A DNA stretch of 64,000 bases from Solirubrobacter sp963798325 (GCA_963798325.1 CAWCSS010000003.1:372001-436000), one strand, 5' to 3'. Positions 1-7,961 are shown, numbered from the stretch's first letter. Numbers and translations: made by a program. The notes: generated by a model not told the origin, from the letters alone.

Positions 1-157
1 CCTGCTGACCGCCGCGTGGCGCGCCGACGTGCTCGTCGTCGGCTGCGACGCCCTCGGACCGACACCGAAGGCGATCCTGCGCCACGCGCGATCCTCCTTG
101 CTGCTCGCCCGGCGACTGCGCGACGTCACGCTCTGGAAGGTCAGGCAGTGCTCTTAG
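1..157 (+). CDS. Universal stress protein-like, C-terminal fragment (5' end outside window)
   Basis: Only the last 51 codons are visible; the frame opens at base 2 and ends with TAG at 155-157. The fragment begins with a hydrophobic strand and a Gly/Pro turn (ADVLVVGCDALGP), followed by a basic helix-strand (AILRHARSSLLLARR). That pattern resembles the closing strand and ATP-loop region of UspA-type proteins, but the canonical G-rich nucleotide loop cannot be recognised with certainty. Another Usp gene lies at 13125. The family call is therefore an inference from a short piece plus neighbourhood. Confidence 0.45.
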   Translation, partial: LLTAAWRADVLVVGCDALGPTPKAILRHARSSLLLARRLRDVTLWKVRQCS

Positions 158-344
158 GACGGTGCATGCCCCGCCACGCCGGTTCTGCCTGACGAGCGGA
201 GGAGTCACCGGCGACGGGGCCTGCGGCCGAGCGCCGTGAGCGGACGGCTACGCCCATGCTCGAGGAGCGAACCTCCAGGCGCAGCTCGCGAAGGTACCCG
301 GTGATCAATCCCATCTCTCGCCTGTGGCGGTCCCGGCTCGTCAT
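141..344 (-). CDS. Small basic protein of unknown function (67 aa), candidate gene
   Basis: I do not recognise this protein. The ATG at 342-344 (MTSRDRHRREMGLITGY) is preceded on its own strand by GAGAGG seven bases upstream, a good ribosome binding site. About 120 bases further upstream (461-468) lies one of the window's ACTACGGA motifs, in the correct orientation. The product is rich in Arg and Ser and has no membrane segment or signal peptide. It overlaps the end of the convergent Usp fragment by 17 bases. It could still be chance; the ribosome binding site and the motif are the only positive evidence. Confidence 0.3.
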   Translation of the reverse strand: MTSRDRHRREMGLITGYLRELRLEVRSSSMGVAVRSRRSAAGPVAGDSSARQAEPAWRGMHRPKSTA

Positions 345-460
345 GCGTCGACCTCTCGCAGCGTTGCGGCTCATGGCCGGTGCGCAGAGGCGGGACCGGC
401 CGCCGTTGATCCTGAGCGCCGGACGGGCTGGGCGCAACCGTGGTTCTCCGCAGACCGCGT

Positions 461-473
461 CCGTAGTCTCCCC
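461..473 (-). promoter_or_regulatory. ACTACGGA motif, copy 1
   Basis: The minus strand reads GGGGAGACTACGGACGCGG. It lies downstream of the DUF5335 gene and upstream of the small minus-strand frame that starts at 344. It shares the ACTACGGA core with five other sites in the first 13 kb. The function is inferred from recurrence and position only. Confidence 0.3.
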
Positions 474-479
474 AGCCCG

Positions 480-809
480 TCAGACTGGCGCGGAGAACCG
501 GATCAGCGTCTTGGTGCCCGTCTCGTCCTCGATCATCAGCGCCGCCGGCACGCCCGGCTCGTCGGTGGCCTCGACGCTGCGAGGGGCGGCGATCACGTGG
601 CGCAGCCACTCGGTGTGCCCAGTGCTGTCGCCGACGGAGACGGCGATGCCTTCCCGCGGGTCGAAGGCAACTTCGGAGAGCGGCGCTCGGCGCACTTCGA
701 TCTGGTCGCCGAGCTCCTTGCTGAGAATCTCGATCGCGGTGACGTAGCCCTCCGCCTGACGGGTCAGCTCGGCGAAGTAGTCGGTCCATTCGTTCGGCGC
801 GATACGCAT
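480..809 (-). CDS. DUF5335 family protein
   Basis: This is a 109-aa soluble protein with the layout I associate with DUF5335. It has an N-terminal MRIAPNEWTDYFAELTRQ, where an acidic/aromatic helix precedes a strand, then a central EVRRAPLSEVAFDP, and a C-terminal strand pair ending in IRFSAPV. The function of the family is unknown; members commonly sit next to stress genes in Actinobacteria. The start is supported by AGGGGGAGA directly upstream of the ATG at 807-809. Here it is divergent from the ribosome hibernation factor gene, with 186 bp between the two starts, and follows the Usp fragment. A role in the same stress response is inference. Confidence 0.72.
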   Translation of the reverse strand: MRIAPNEWTDYFAELTRQAEGYVTAIEILSKELGDQIEVRRAPLSEVAFDPREGIAVSVGDSTGHTEWLRHVIAAPRSVEATDEPGVPAALMIEDETGTKTLIRFSAPV

Positions 810-896
810 CGTCTCCCCCTTTTCCGGAGTTCACCCAGGACGCTACGCCGGAATCAGCCGCCGCACATCGGGGACGGCTCCGGCCACACGAGGGGC

Positions 897-906
897 GACT
901 ACGGAC
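897..906 (+). promoter_or_regulatory. ACTACGGA motif, copy 2 (upstream of hpf)
   Basis: The plus strand reads AGGGGCGACTACGGACGTCT, about 90 bases before the chosen start of the hibernation factor gene and inside the divergent gap with the DUF5335 gene. The shared core and intergenic placement suggest a regulator site or promoter element. This is not demonstrated. Confidence 0.4.
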
Positions 907-995
907 GTCTCGTCCGGCCAGATCCGCAGTCGCGACGGCGTCGACGGTGGCGATCTCCCGATGTCATGGTCGCGCGCGACGACGAGGCTCTGATC

Positions 996-1760
996 ATGAA
1001 CGTCGATGTGACTGTCAGAGGCCCGGTTTCCCGACGGGCCGCCCGCTCCGCCGCTGAGAAGGTCGCCTCACTCGAGCACCTCGTCAAGGGCCCGGTGATG
1101 AGCGCGCGCATCGTCCTCACCCAGGAGCGCAACCCGCGGATCGAGCATCAGGCCCGCGCCGAGGGCGTCATCGTCCTCGCGGGCCGCCCGCTGCGTGGCC
1201 GCGTCACCGCGACCTCGATGCCCGCCGCGGTCGACGCCATCGTCGACCGCTTGGGCGACCAGCTCCGCCGCCACGTGGATCAGCTCGTGACGCGTGAGCA
1301 ACTCGCTGCCACCCTCGCCCCCGGCCAGTGGCGGCACGCCGCGTGGTCCCCACCGCGTCCGTCGCGCACGCGGCGCCCGCCCGGCGACCGTGCGCTGATC
1401 CGGCGCAAGACATACGCGATCGAGCCGATCGACGCGGCCGATGCGGCCGCGGACATGCTGGCGCTCGATCACGCGTTCTACCTGTCCCACGACGCCGAGA
1501 CCGGCGCCGACGCGGTGCTCTACCGGCGCGACGACGGCACGCTCGCCGTCATCCAGCCGCCCGGGACCCCGGTGCCTGCGTTCGGCCCCGAACGCGAGCC
1601 GAGCCGCTACTCCGCGCCGCTGGAACTTGCAACCGCGCTCGAGGAGATGGACGCGCTCGACCACCGCTTCGTCTTCTTCGTCGACGCCGCCAGCGGACGC
1701 GGGTGCGTGCTCTACCTGCGCCACGACGGGCACTACGGCCTGATCGAGCCGGCTGCCTGA
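996..1760 (+). CDS. hpf: Long-form ribosome hibernation promoting factor with two C-terminal modules
   Basis: The 254-aa protein has an N-terminal sigma-54-modulation/S30EA-like domain (about residues 1-100: MNVDVTVRGPVSRRAARSAA, then the strand ARIVLTQERNP) that would bind the 30S decoding region and silence idle ribosomes. It then has two copies of the ~55-aa S30EA C-terminal module, at about 137-190 (KTYAIEPIDAADAAADML) and 200-250 (SRYSAPLELATALEEMDALD). Usual long HPFs have one such module, which drives 100S dimer formation. I chose the ATG at 996 because GACGAGG sits eight bases upstream; an ATG at 966 in the same frame is possible. The double tail recalls the hypoxia-linked mycobacterial HPF (RafH type). 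Its neighbours are stress and low-oxygen genes. Confidence 0.85.
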   Translation: MNVDVTVRGPVSRRAARSAAEKVASLEHLVKGPVMSARIVLTQERNPRIEHQARAEGVIVLAGRPLRGRVTATSMPAAVDAIVDRLGDQLRRHVDQLVTREQLAATLAPGQWRHAAWSPPRPSRTRRPPGDRALIRRKTYAIEPIDAADAAADMLALDHAFYLSHDAETGADAVLYRRDDGTLAVIQPPGTPVPAFGPEREPSRYSAPLELATALEEMDALDHRFVFFVDAASGRGCVLYLRHDGHYGLIEPAA

Positions 1761-1789
1761 ACGTGAGCGTGAGTGCCCGGCGGCGTGGC

Positions 1790-3406
1790 TTAGATCGGCT
1801 CAGGTTCCAGCTTGATCGCGCCGCTCGGGCACTCCTGAACGCACAGTCCGCAGCCCTTGCAGTAGTCGAGGTCGAACGCGTAGGCGTACGCCCCTCCGCC
1901 GTCGAGCTTGACCACGGCGTTGTCGGGGCAGACGCCGTAGCAGTTGTCGCAGCCGAAGCAGCTCCCGCACGAGAGGCAGCGGCGCGCCTCGAAGAGCGCG
2001 GTTCCCGCATCCAAGCCCCCGATGACCTCCTCGAAGGTCGACTGGCGGCGGGCGAGCTCGAGCTCCGGGCGCACCGTGCGCGGCGCGTCGTCGTAGTACC
2101 AGGGGTTGAGCGCGTCGAAGGTCGCGGGAACGCCGGGCGGCGCCGGGCTGTAGTGCTCGTCGCGCAGGTAGGCGTCGATCCCGAGGGCGGCATGGTGCCC
2201 GTGCCCGATGGCGGCGGTGACGGTGCGTTCGGCGGGGACTATGTCACCGCCGGCGAACACGCCGGGGCGCCCGGTCATCAGGTCCTCCCCCACGCGCACC
2301 AGGCCGTCCTCGATCAGCACGCCCTCGGCGCGCTCGAGCAGGCCCAGATCGGACTCCTGGCCGAGCGCGAGCACCAGCGAGTCGGCGGCCAGCTCCTCGA
2401 GCTCGCCCGTCGGCTGCGGGAACCCGGACTCGTCGAGCTCCATGCGCTCGATCACGAGCTTGCCGCCGTCGGCGTGCCGGATCGTGGACAGCCACTTCAC
2501 GGTGACGCCCTCGGCGAGCGCCTCCTCGAGCTCGGAGTCGTGGGCGGGCATCCGGTCGCGCGTGCGGCGGTAGACGACCACGGCCTCCTCGGCGCCCAGG
2601 CGCTTGGCCGTGCGGGCGGCGTCGAAGGCGGTGTTGCCGCCGCCGTAGACGGCCACGCGCCGGCCGAGCTGCGGTGTCGCCTCGCCCTCCATGCCGCGCA
2701 GCAGCTGCACGGCGTCGAGCATCCTGGCGGCGCTGCCGGCCGGGATGTACGCGCGCTTGCCCAGGTGGGCGCCCACCGCGACGAACACCGCGTCGAAATC
2801 GTCAGGCACGCTGTCGACCTTGGTGTTGAGCGTGAGCGTCACGCCCAGATCGAGGATCCGCTGCACCTCGGCGTCGAGGACCTCGCGCGGGAGCCGGTAG
2901 CGCGGGATGCCGAACCGCATCATGCCGCCGGCGAACGGGCCGGCCTCGCGGATCTCGACCGTGTGCCCGAGCCGCGCGAGGTGATAGGCGGCGGAGAGGC
3001 CCGAAGGGCCCGCGCCGACCACGAGCACGCGCTTGCCGGTCGGCGGCGCGGTCACCGTGACGCTCCAGCCGTTGCGGATCGCTTCGTCGCCGAGGAAGCG
3101 CTCGACCGAGTTGATGCCGACCGCCTCGTCGAGCTGCGCCCGATTGCACGCCGTCTCGCACGGGTGGTAACAGACACGGCCCATGATCGCGGGCAGCGGG
3201 TTGACCTCCATGATCGTCAGCCAGGCGGTCTCGTAGTCGCCCTCCTCGGCGGCGTAGAGCCACGCCTGCGGGTCCTCGCCGGCCGGACAGCCACCGGCAC
3301 AGGGCGCGACGTTGCGGACGTAGTGCGGGCGTTCGGTGCGCCAGGAGCCGGTCTTGTTGGCCAGGCTGGAGCCGACGTCGAGCGTGATGGCGAAGGGCTT
3401 GGTCAT
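1790..3406 (-). CDS. NAD(P)-binding FAD oxidoreductase (GltD-like) fused to PorD-type ferredoxin domain
   Basis: This 538-aa fusion has three parts. Residues ~30-105 are the GltD-type N-terminal iron-sulfur region (CAGGCPAGEDP, CYHPCETACNR). Residues ~120-400 hold two Rossmann folds (VLVVGAGPSGLSAAYHLA for FAD; VAVYGGGNTAFDAARTAKRLG for NAD(P)H). The C-terminus carries two 4Fe-4S motifs (CFGCDNCYGVCPDNAV and CKGCGLCVQECPSGAIK) as in the delta subunit of pyruvate:ferredoxin oxidoreductase. It is the last gene of the por operon; its ATG overlaps the porB stop (ATGA). The likely role is to pass electrons between the oxidoreductase's ferredoxin chain and NAD(P)H. The direction of electron flow is not visible in the sequence. 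Confidence 0.88.
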   Translation of the reverse strand: MTKPFAITLDVGSSLANKTGSWRTERPHYVRNVAPCAGGCPAGEDPQAWLYAAEEGDYETAWLTIMEVNPLPAIMGRVCYHPCETACNRAQLDEAVGINSVERFLGDEAIRNGWSVTVTAPPTGKRVLVVGAGPSGLSAAYHLARLGHTVEIREAGPFAGGMMRFGIPRYRLPREVLDAEVQRILDLGVTLTLNTKVDSVPDDFDAVFVAVGAHLGKRAYIPAGSAARMLDAVQLLRGMEGEATPQLGRRVAVYGGGNTAFDAARTAKRLGAEEAVVVYRRTRDRMPAHDSELEEALAEGVTVKWLSTIRHADGGKLVIERMELDESGFPQPTGELEELAADSLVLALGQESDLGLLERAEGVLIEDGLVRVGEDLMTGRPGVFAGGDIVPAERTVTAAIGHGHHAALGIDAYLRDEHYSPAPPGVPATFDALNPWYYDDAPRTVRPELELARRQSTFEEVIGGLDAGTALFEARRCLSCGSCFGCDNCYGVCPDNAVVKLDGGGAYAYAFDLDYCKGCGLCVQECPSGAIKLEPEPI

Positions 3407-4374
3407 GGCAGCAGTCCGAAGCGTTGGAGGTTGCGGTCGGCGCGGGCCTGGATGCGGGCGATGACGTCATCGGCGCGCTCGGGCTCGAACAGGTGACGGA
3501 AGCGCTTCTGCGGGCGCAGGTAGTCCTCGACCGGCGCCAGGTGGCGGATCCTGGTCACCCTCGTCACGTCGCCGCGCTCGCCCTCGAAGACCGGGAACAG
3601 CCCGGTCTGGGTCGCCAGCCGCGCGAGCCGGATCGAGTCGCAGGCCGCCGCGCCCCAGCCCAGCGGACACGTCACGAGCACGTGCAGGTAGCGCGCGCCG
3701 CGCATGCTCATGGCCTTCTCGACCTTGGCCTCGAGGTCGTGCAGGTCGGCGATCGTCGCCGTCGCGACATACGGGATCTCGTGCGCGAGCGCGATCAGCG
3801 GCGCGCTCTTGCCCTGCCCGAAGACGTTGCCGGGATGGACACCGACCGCCTCCGTCGTCGCGGTCCGCGCCGCGGGCGGCGTGGCGCCGGAGCGCTGGAC
3901 GCCGGTGTTCATGTACCCCTCGTTGTCGTAACAGACGTAGAGCACGTCGTCGTTGCGCTCGAACATGCCGGACAGGCAGGCGAAGCCGATGTCGACCGTG
4001 CCACCGTCGCCGCCCTGGCCGAGCACGCGCACGTCGGTGCGGCCCTTGGCCTTCAACGCCGCGGCGATCCCGGTCGCCACCGCGGGCGCGTTGCCGAAGA
4101 GCGAGTGCACCCACGGCAGCTGCCATGAGCTCTCCGGATACGGGGTGGAGAAGACCTCCAGGCAGCCGGTGGCGTTGGCCGCGATCAGCTGCCCGTCGCT
4201 CGCCCGCAGCGCGGCGTCGACGACGTAGCGCGCGCCGAGCGCCTCGCCGCAGCCCTGGCAGGCGCGGTGACCCTTGGTCAGCGCGTTCGCGCGCAGACGG
4301 TCGGACTGCGCCGTTCGCTGCTCGGGCGGGAGCAGGCGGTTGCCGACGGCGAACGATCCGGTCTGGTACGGCAT
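3403..4374 (-). CDS. porB: 2-oxoacid:ferredoxin oxidoreductase, beta subunit
   Basis: The 323-aa protein is the thiamine diphosphate and 4Fe-4S subunit. Cluster cysteines appear in ACQGCGEALG, in ATGCLEVF and near the C-terminus in VTCPLGWG. The TPP/Mg loop reads GQGGDGGTVDIGF followed by YDNEGYMNTG. The chosen ATG (4372-4374) lies one base after the porA stop. A longer frame continues upstream into porA but has no start in keeping with the family length. The family oxidatively decarboxylates pyruvate or a related 2-oxoacid with CoA and ferredoxin, or runs in reverse. The substrate is assigned by overall likeness only. Confidence 0.88.
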   Translation of the reverse strand: MPYQTGSFAVGNRLLPPEQRTAQSDRLRANALTKGHRACQGCGEALGARYVVDAALRASDGQLIAANATGCLEVFSTPYPESSWQLPWVHSLFGNAPAVATGIAAALKAKGRTDVRVLGQGGDGGTVDIGFACLSGMFERNDDVLYVCYDNEGYMNTGVQRSGATPPAARTATTEAVGVHPGNVFGQGKSAPLIALAHEIPYVATATIADLHDLEAKVEKAMSMRGARYLHVLVTCPLGWGAAACDSIRLARLATQTGLFPVFEGERGDVTRVTRIRHLAPVEDYLRPQKRFRHLFEPERADDVIARIQARADRNLQRFGLLP

Positions 4375-4375
4375 C

Positions 4376-5608
4376 TCAGCGCCTCCCGGCGAGGTCGGCG
4401 AGCATGTTCTCGGCGTGCGGGCCGGTGTCGCGCGCGAGCTCGCGGGCGACGAGCTCGTGATCGAGGTCGAGGAACGACAGCGACGCCAGCTCACCGTCGA
4501 GCATGGTGTGCAGCGAAGCGCTGGTGATCGGCCGCCCGCCGAGGCCGGCGATCACGTCGTGGACGTCGATGCCGAGCCCGGAGAGCGCGAGCCGGACGTT
4601 CTGGCCGACGATGCCGCCGACACCGACGGCGAACGCCTTCTCGACGACGATCACGCGCCGCGCGCCGGACAGCGCCGCGCGCACCGCGGCGAGCGGGTAC
4701 GGGCGGAACGTGCGCACGGCCAGCGCGCCGATCCTCTCGCCTCGTTCGCGCCGCTCGTCGATGACGTCCTCGATCGTCCCCAGCACCGAGCCGAGCGCCA
4801 CGATCACCGTGTCGGCGTCCTCGAGCCGGTAGCCGCGGACGAGCCCGCCGGAGGCGCGGCCGAACGCGCCCTCGAACTCGCGTGCGAGCTCGGGGATCAG
4901 CTCCAGCGCCGCCTGCTGCTTGGCGTGCATCAGGTAGCGGACCTCCATGAACGCCTCCGGTCCGACCATCGCCCCGATCGAGATCGGCGCGTCCGGGTCG
5001 AGCACCTGGCGCGGCTCGAACGCCGGCAGAAAGGCGTCAACCTGCTGCTGGGACGGCAACTCGACCCGCTCGACGGCGTGGGTGAGGATGAAGCCGTCCA
5101 TGCACACCATCACCGGCAGCGACAGCGCCTCGGCCAGCCAGAAGGCCTGGACGTGGACGTCGACCGCCTCCTGATTGGACTCGACATAGAGCTGGATCCA
5201 GCCGCTGTCGCGCTGGGACATCGCGTCGCTGTGGTCGTTCCAGATGTTGATCGGCGACCCGATCGCCCGGTTGGCGACGGTCATCACGATCGGCAGCCCG
5301 AGGCCGGAGGCGTTGTAGATCGCCTCGGACATGTAGAGGATGCCCTGGCTGGCGGTGGCCGTGTAGGTGCGCGCGCCGGCCGCGGAGGCGCCGATGCAGA
5401 CCGACATCGCGGCGAACTCGGACTCGACGTTGATGAACTCGCACGGGGCGAGCCGGCCGGTCTTCACCAGCGAGGACAGGCCTTCGACGATGTGCGTCTG
5501 CGGCGAGATCGGATAGGCGCCGATCACTTCGGGCCGGCAGAGCGCGACCGTCTCGGCCACCGCCCGCGAGCCTTCGAGCTGACTAAGCACGGGCGTAGAC
5601 CTCCTCAT
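4376..5608 (-). CDS. porA: 2-oxoacid:ferredoxin oxidoreductase, alpha subunit
   Basis: The 410-aa protein has the pyrimidine-binding domain of the thiamine-dependent oxidoreductase: YPISPQTHIVEGL, then NVESEFAAMSVCIGASAAG and TATASQGILYMSEAIYNASG. A C-terminal transketolase-like domain follows, with VRTFRPYP and VVEKAFAVGVGG. The length fits separate alpha subunits. The ATG at 5606-5608 overlaps the porG stop by 26 bases; a GTG at 5588-5590 would overlap by only 8 and is an alternative. Together with porG, porB and the flavoprotein it forms a four-gene operon read right to left. Confidence 0.88.
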   Translation of the reverse strand: MRRSTPVLSQLEGSRAVAETVALCRPEVIGAYPISPQTHIVEGLSSLVKTGRLAPCEFINVESEFAAMSVCIGASAAGARTYTATASQGILYMSEAIYNASGLGLPIVMTVANRAIGSPINIWNDHSDAMSQRDSGWIQLYVESNQEAVDVHVQAFWLAEALSLPVMVCMDGFILTHAVERVELPSQQQVDAFLPAFEPRQVLDPDAPISIGAMVGPEAFMEVRYLMHAKQQAALELIPELAREFEGAFGRASGGLVRGYRLEDADTVIVALGSVLGTIEDVIDERRERGERIGALAVRTFRPYPLAAVRAALSGARRVIVVEKAFAVGVGGIVGQNVRLALSGLGIDVHDVIAGLGGRPITSASLHTMLDGELASLSFLDLDHELVARELARDTGPHAENMLADLAGRR

Positions 5609-6134
5609 AGGCGGCGCGCGCCGCGGCGATGTTGCCCCGCGCGATCGCCGTGGGGAACCGCTCCTCGATCGCGACCTCGAGCGCCCCGAGCGTGACGATC
5701 CCGCTGGCGGCGGCGAGGGCCGCCAGCAGCGGCGCTCCGGGCATCGGCCGGCCGAGATGCTCGCGGGCGATTGAGCTCGCGCTCACGATGACGACGTGGC
5801 CGGGCGAGTCGACCGCGCCACTGGTGTTGACGACCACCAGCGGCGCGGCCAGGTCCAGCGAGTGCAGCAGCGTCGGGTCCTGGATGACCAGCGCGTCGGG
5901 ATGGGCGATCGGCTCCCGCGTCCGGATCGGACGGGCGTCGATGCGGCAGAACGCCATCACGGGCGCGCCCGTGCGCTCGGAGCCGAAGACGGGGAAGGCC
6001 TGGGCGTGTTGGCCGTCGATGAAGGCGGCGACGGACAACAGCTCCGCCGAGGTGACGACGCCCTGTCCGCCACGGCCGTGAAAGCGCACCTGGTACACGC
6101 TGGAGAGGCTCGCGTACCGTGCCGGCCGCGCCAT
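5583..6134 (-). CDS. porG: 2-oxoacid:ferredoxin oxidoreductase, gamma subunit
   Basis: This is the first gene of the por operon, 183 aa. The family signature VRFHGRGGQGVVTSAELLS is near the N-terminus, and AFPVFGSERTGAPVMAF follows; both are typical of gamma subunits. The ATG at 6132-6134 is used here, but a GTG at 6096-6098 placing the start at VYQVRFHG is equally plausible because gamma subunits usually begin a few residues before VRFHGRGG. Neither start has a strong ribosome binding site. An ACTACGGA motif in the operon's orientation lies 23-35 bases upstream of the ATG, suggesting regulated transcription. Confidence 0.83.
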   Translation of the reverse strand: MARPARYASLSSVYQVRFHGRGGQGVVTSAELLSVAAFIDGQHAQAFPVFGSERTGAPVMAFCRIDARPIRTREPIAHPDALVIQDPTLLHSLDLAAPLVVVNTSGAVDSPGHVVIVSASSIAREHLGRPMPGAPLLAALAAASGIVTLGALEVAIEERFPTAIARGNIAAARAAYEEVYARA

Positions 6135-6156
6135 CCGCGTGCGCCCGCGGCCGGGT

Positions 6157-6168
6157 CCGTAGTTCCCC
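6157..6168 (-). promoter_or_regulatory. ACTACGGA motif, copy 3 (upstream of por operon)
   Basis: The minus strand reads GTGGGGAACTACGGACCCGG, immediately upstream of porG. Of the six copies it is the closest to a start codon. GGGG...CCC flanks the core, giving a loose dyad. A regulator site or promoter element is inferred. Confidence 0.4.
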
Positions 6169-6539
6169 ACACGCCGACCACCGGCATCCGCCTCGATGTA
6201 CCGGATGCGATCCGTTGCAACCACCCGACGGCAGGTGTCTTGCGGGTTCCCCCGGATGTCGCCGGGGCGAATCGAATACGGCGTCAACCGGTTGCTTCCG
6301 CAGATCGTCCGGCAGGTCCCAGGCGTGATCGAGGTGCGGGCGGACATCAGCTGGACCGACGGTGACTGAGAAGGAGGTGAGCGGCAAGGACGCCGATCGC
6401 CAAGCTCACGATCGAACGCGCTGCGCTCTTCGCCGGACGCGGCTCGGCATCCACAGCCTTCTCGCGCGCGTAGCTCCACGCGACGGCACGCCATTCGAGG
6501 GACTTCCTTGGGCCCAGAGTCCACGATCTCCGATTCCTG

Positions 6540-6571
6540 CCGCGGTGCAGAATCCGGATTCTGCACCGCGG
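6540..6571. repeat. Perfect 32-bp palindrome (GCAGAATC-GATTCTGC family)
   Basis: The left half CCGCGGTGCAGAATCC is followed directly by its exact reverse complement, so all 32 bases pair with no loop. Related but imperfect copies occur at 44618-44646 and 44780-44809, also in gene-free DNA. This could be a dispersed palindromic element, a cruciform or hairpin, or a terminator for the sigma factor gene that ends at 6665 on the minus strand. No transposase is adjacent. Confidence 0.75.
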
Positions 6572-6664
6572 GAGAATCCGCTCTTCAGCGCGAGAGGGGG
6601 CAGCGCGCGAGCGGTGCAACGCCCCGGCGCAGCCGTGCCGCGCTCCTCGCGCGGATCGCGGGAC

Positions 6665-7780
6665 TCAGGCCACGCGGAAGAGCGCATCGAGCTCGCGCAG
6701 CCGCGAGAGCTTGGTCAGCGCGCGCGTCTCGAGCGCACGAACCTCGGCCGGAGTCAGCCCCAGCCGTTTGCCGATCGTGGCGTGGCTCTCCGGGACCGGA
6801 TCGCCGTCCATGCCGAACCGCCATTTGACGACGTTGCGCTCGCGCTCCGGCAGCGCCTCGACCGCGCGACGGACCGCGTGACACTCGAGGCTCACGAGCA
6901 CGTCCTCGGCGGTGTCGGCGCCGGCCGCGGTCAGCAGCTCGCCGAGCGCGACGCCGTTCTCGCCGCCGACGGGCAGGTCGAGGCTTGCCACCACCCGCGC
7001 CGTGTCCTGCATGGCTTCGATCTCGCGCACCTCCATGCCGAGCGCGGTCGCGAGCTCCTCGACGGTCGGCTCGCGACCGAGGGTGACCGTGAGGTCGGCA
7101 CGCGCTCGCGCGAGCCGACGTTCACGCTCGGCGACCGCGACGGGCAGCCGAATCGCGCGCGAGTGGTTGGCCAGCGCACGCCCGATCGACTGGCGAATCC
7201 AGAGTGTGGCGTAGGTCGAGAAGCGAAAGCCCTTGCGCCAGTCGAACTTCTCCGCGGCGCGGATCAGCCCGAGCGTGCCCTCCTGGATGAGGTCGAGCAA
7301 CGTCAGGTCACTGCCCTGGTAGCGGCGGGCGATCGACACCACGAGCCGCAGGTTGTGGGTGACCAGCCGTTCCTTGGCCTGCAGGTCCCCGCGCTCGATG
7401 CGCTTGGCCAGGGCCAGCTCCTCGGTGCCGGTGAGCAGCGGGTGACGGGCGGCCTCGGCGAGGAACTGATCAAGCGCGTCGACCGCGTAGAAGGCGAGAC
7501 CGGCGTTGTCGTAGCGGGTCGCGCTCGCCTCCCGGCCAAGATCATCCTCGACCTCGACACCGCACGCCGCGAGCTGATCACGGACGTCCTCGACGGCCTC
7601 CGGTCCCAGCCCGAGTTCGAGCGTCACCCGCTCCAGCGCCGATTCGCGGACGCGGCCGGACAGCAGGGCGCGATCGAAGAACGCGTCGAGATTCCCGCCG
7701 CCGGGCGGGTCGTCGGAGAGAGGCGCGGAGAGCAGATCGGACATCTCCTGGAGCATCGCCCAGGCGTTCGGCGACGCCAT
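6665..7780 (-). CDS. RNA polymerase sigma factor, RpoD/SigA-like (alternative group)
   Basis: The 371-aa protein has a full set of sigma-70 regions. Region 1.2 is around RYDNAGLAFYAVDALDQFL. Region 2 contains LVTHNLRLVVSIARRY, LLDLIQEGTLGLIRAAEKFD and FSTYATLWIRQSIGRAL, with the aromatic residues used in DNA melting. Region 3 starts near IRLPVAVAERERRL. The region 4 helix-turn-helix runs from VEALPERERNVVKWRFGMDG to ATIGKRLGLTPAEVRALE. It lacks the long N-terminal region 1.1 of a principal sigma, so a secondary, stress-type role is likely. It stands alone between gene-free stretches. Confidence 0.9.
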   Translation of the reverse strand: MASPNAWAMLQEMSDLLSAPLSDDPPGGGNLDAFFDRALLSGRVRESALERVTLELGLGPEAVEDVRDQLAACGVEVEDDLGREASATRYDNAGLAFYAVDALDQFLAEAARHPLLTGTEELALAKRIERGDLQAKERLVTHNLRLVVSIARRYQGSDLTLLDLIQEGTLGLIRAAEKFDWRKGFRFSTYATLWIRQSIGRALANHSRAIRLPVAVAERERRLARARADLTVTLGREPTVEELATALGMEVREIEAMQDTARVVASLDLPVGGENGVALGELLTAAGADTAEDVLVSLECHAVRRAVEALPERERNVVKWRFGMDGDPVPESHATIGKRLGLTPAEVRALETRALTKLSRLRELDALFRVA

Positions 7781-7810
7781 CCGCCCGGTCAGCGGATCCG
7801 TTTGCGGAGG

Positions 7811-7819
7811 ACTACGGAT
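7811..7819 (+). promoter_or_regulatory. ACTACGGA motif, copy 4
   Basis: GCGGAGGACTACGGATTGCC lies 31-39 bases upstream of the sigma factor start, in the opposite orientation to that gene. It shares the 8-base core with copies upstream of por, hpf and usp-cyd. Either the site works in both orientations or this copy is unrelated. Confidence 0.3.
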
Positions 7820-7961
7820 TGCCGGGCGCGTACTCCGGCCCGGCTTCGTTCGATCGCGCTGCCGCCAGCTCCCGGCCGGGAATGATCCGCGTGCCCTCGG
7901 AGGGATAGTGGATCGACTGGTGCTCGTCGAGCGCGCGCGACCGCGGCAAACCCCGCGCCGG

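Larger units (their letters stand above)
6135..6664. other. Gene-free stretch between porG and the sigma factor gene
   Basis: These 530 bases hold no convincing gene. They contain the ACTACGGA copy next to porG, a strong Shine-Dalgarno-like AAGGAGGTG at about 6370-6378 that is not followed by a suitably spaced start, and the perfect 32-bp palindrome at 6540-6571. Minus-strand frames here are Arg-rich with no ribosome binding site. Confidence 0.6.

Noticed and set aside
6362..6540. Plus-strand gene after the strong AAGGAGGTG at 6370-6378
   Set aside because: The only following start (GTG) overlaps the ribosome site with no spacing, and the predicted peptide runs through the palindrome with no recognisable features.
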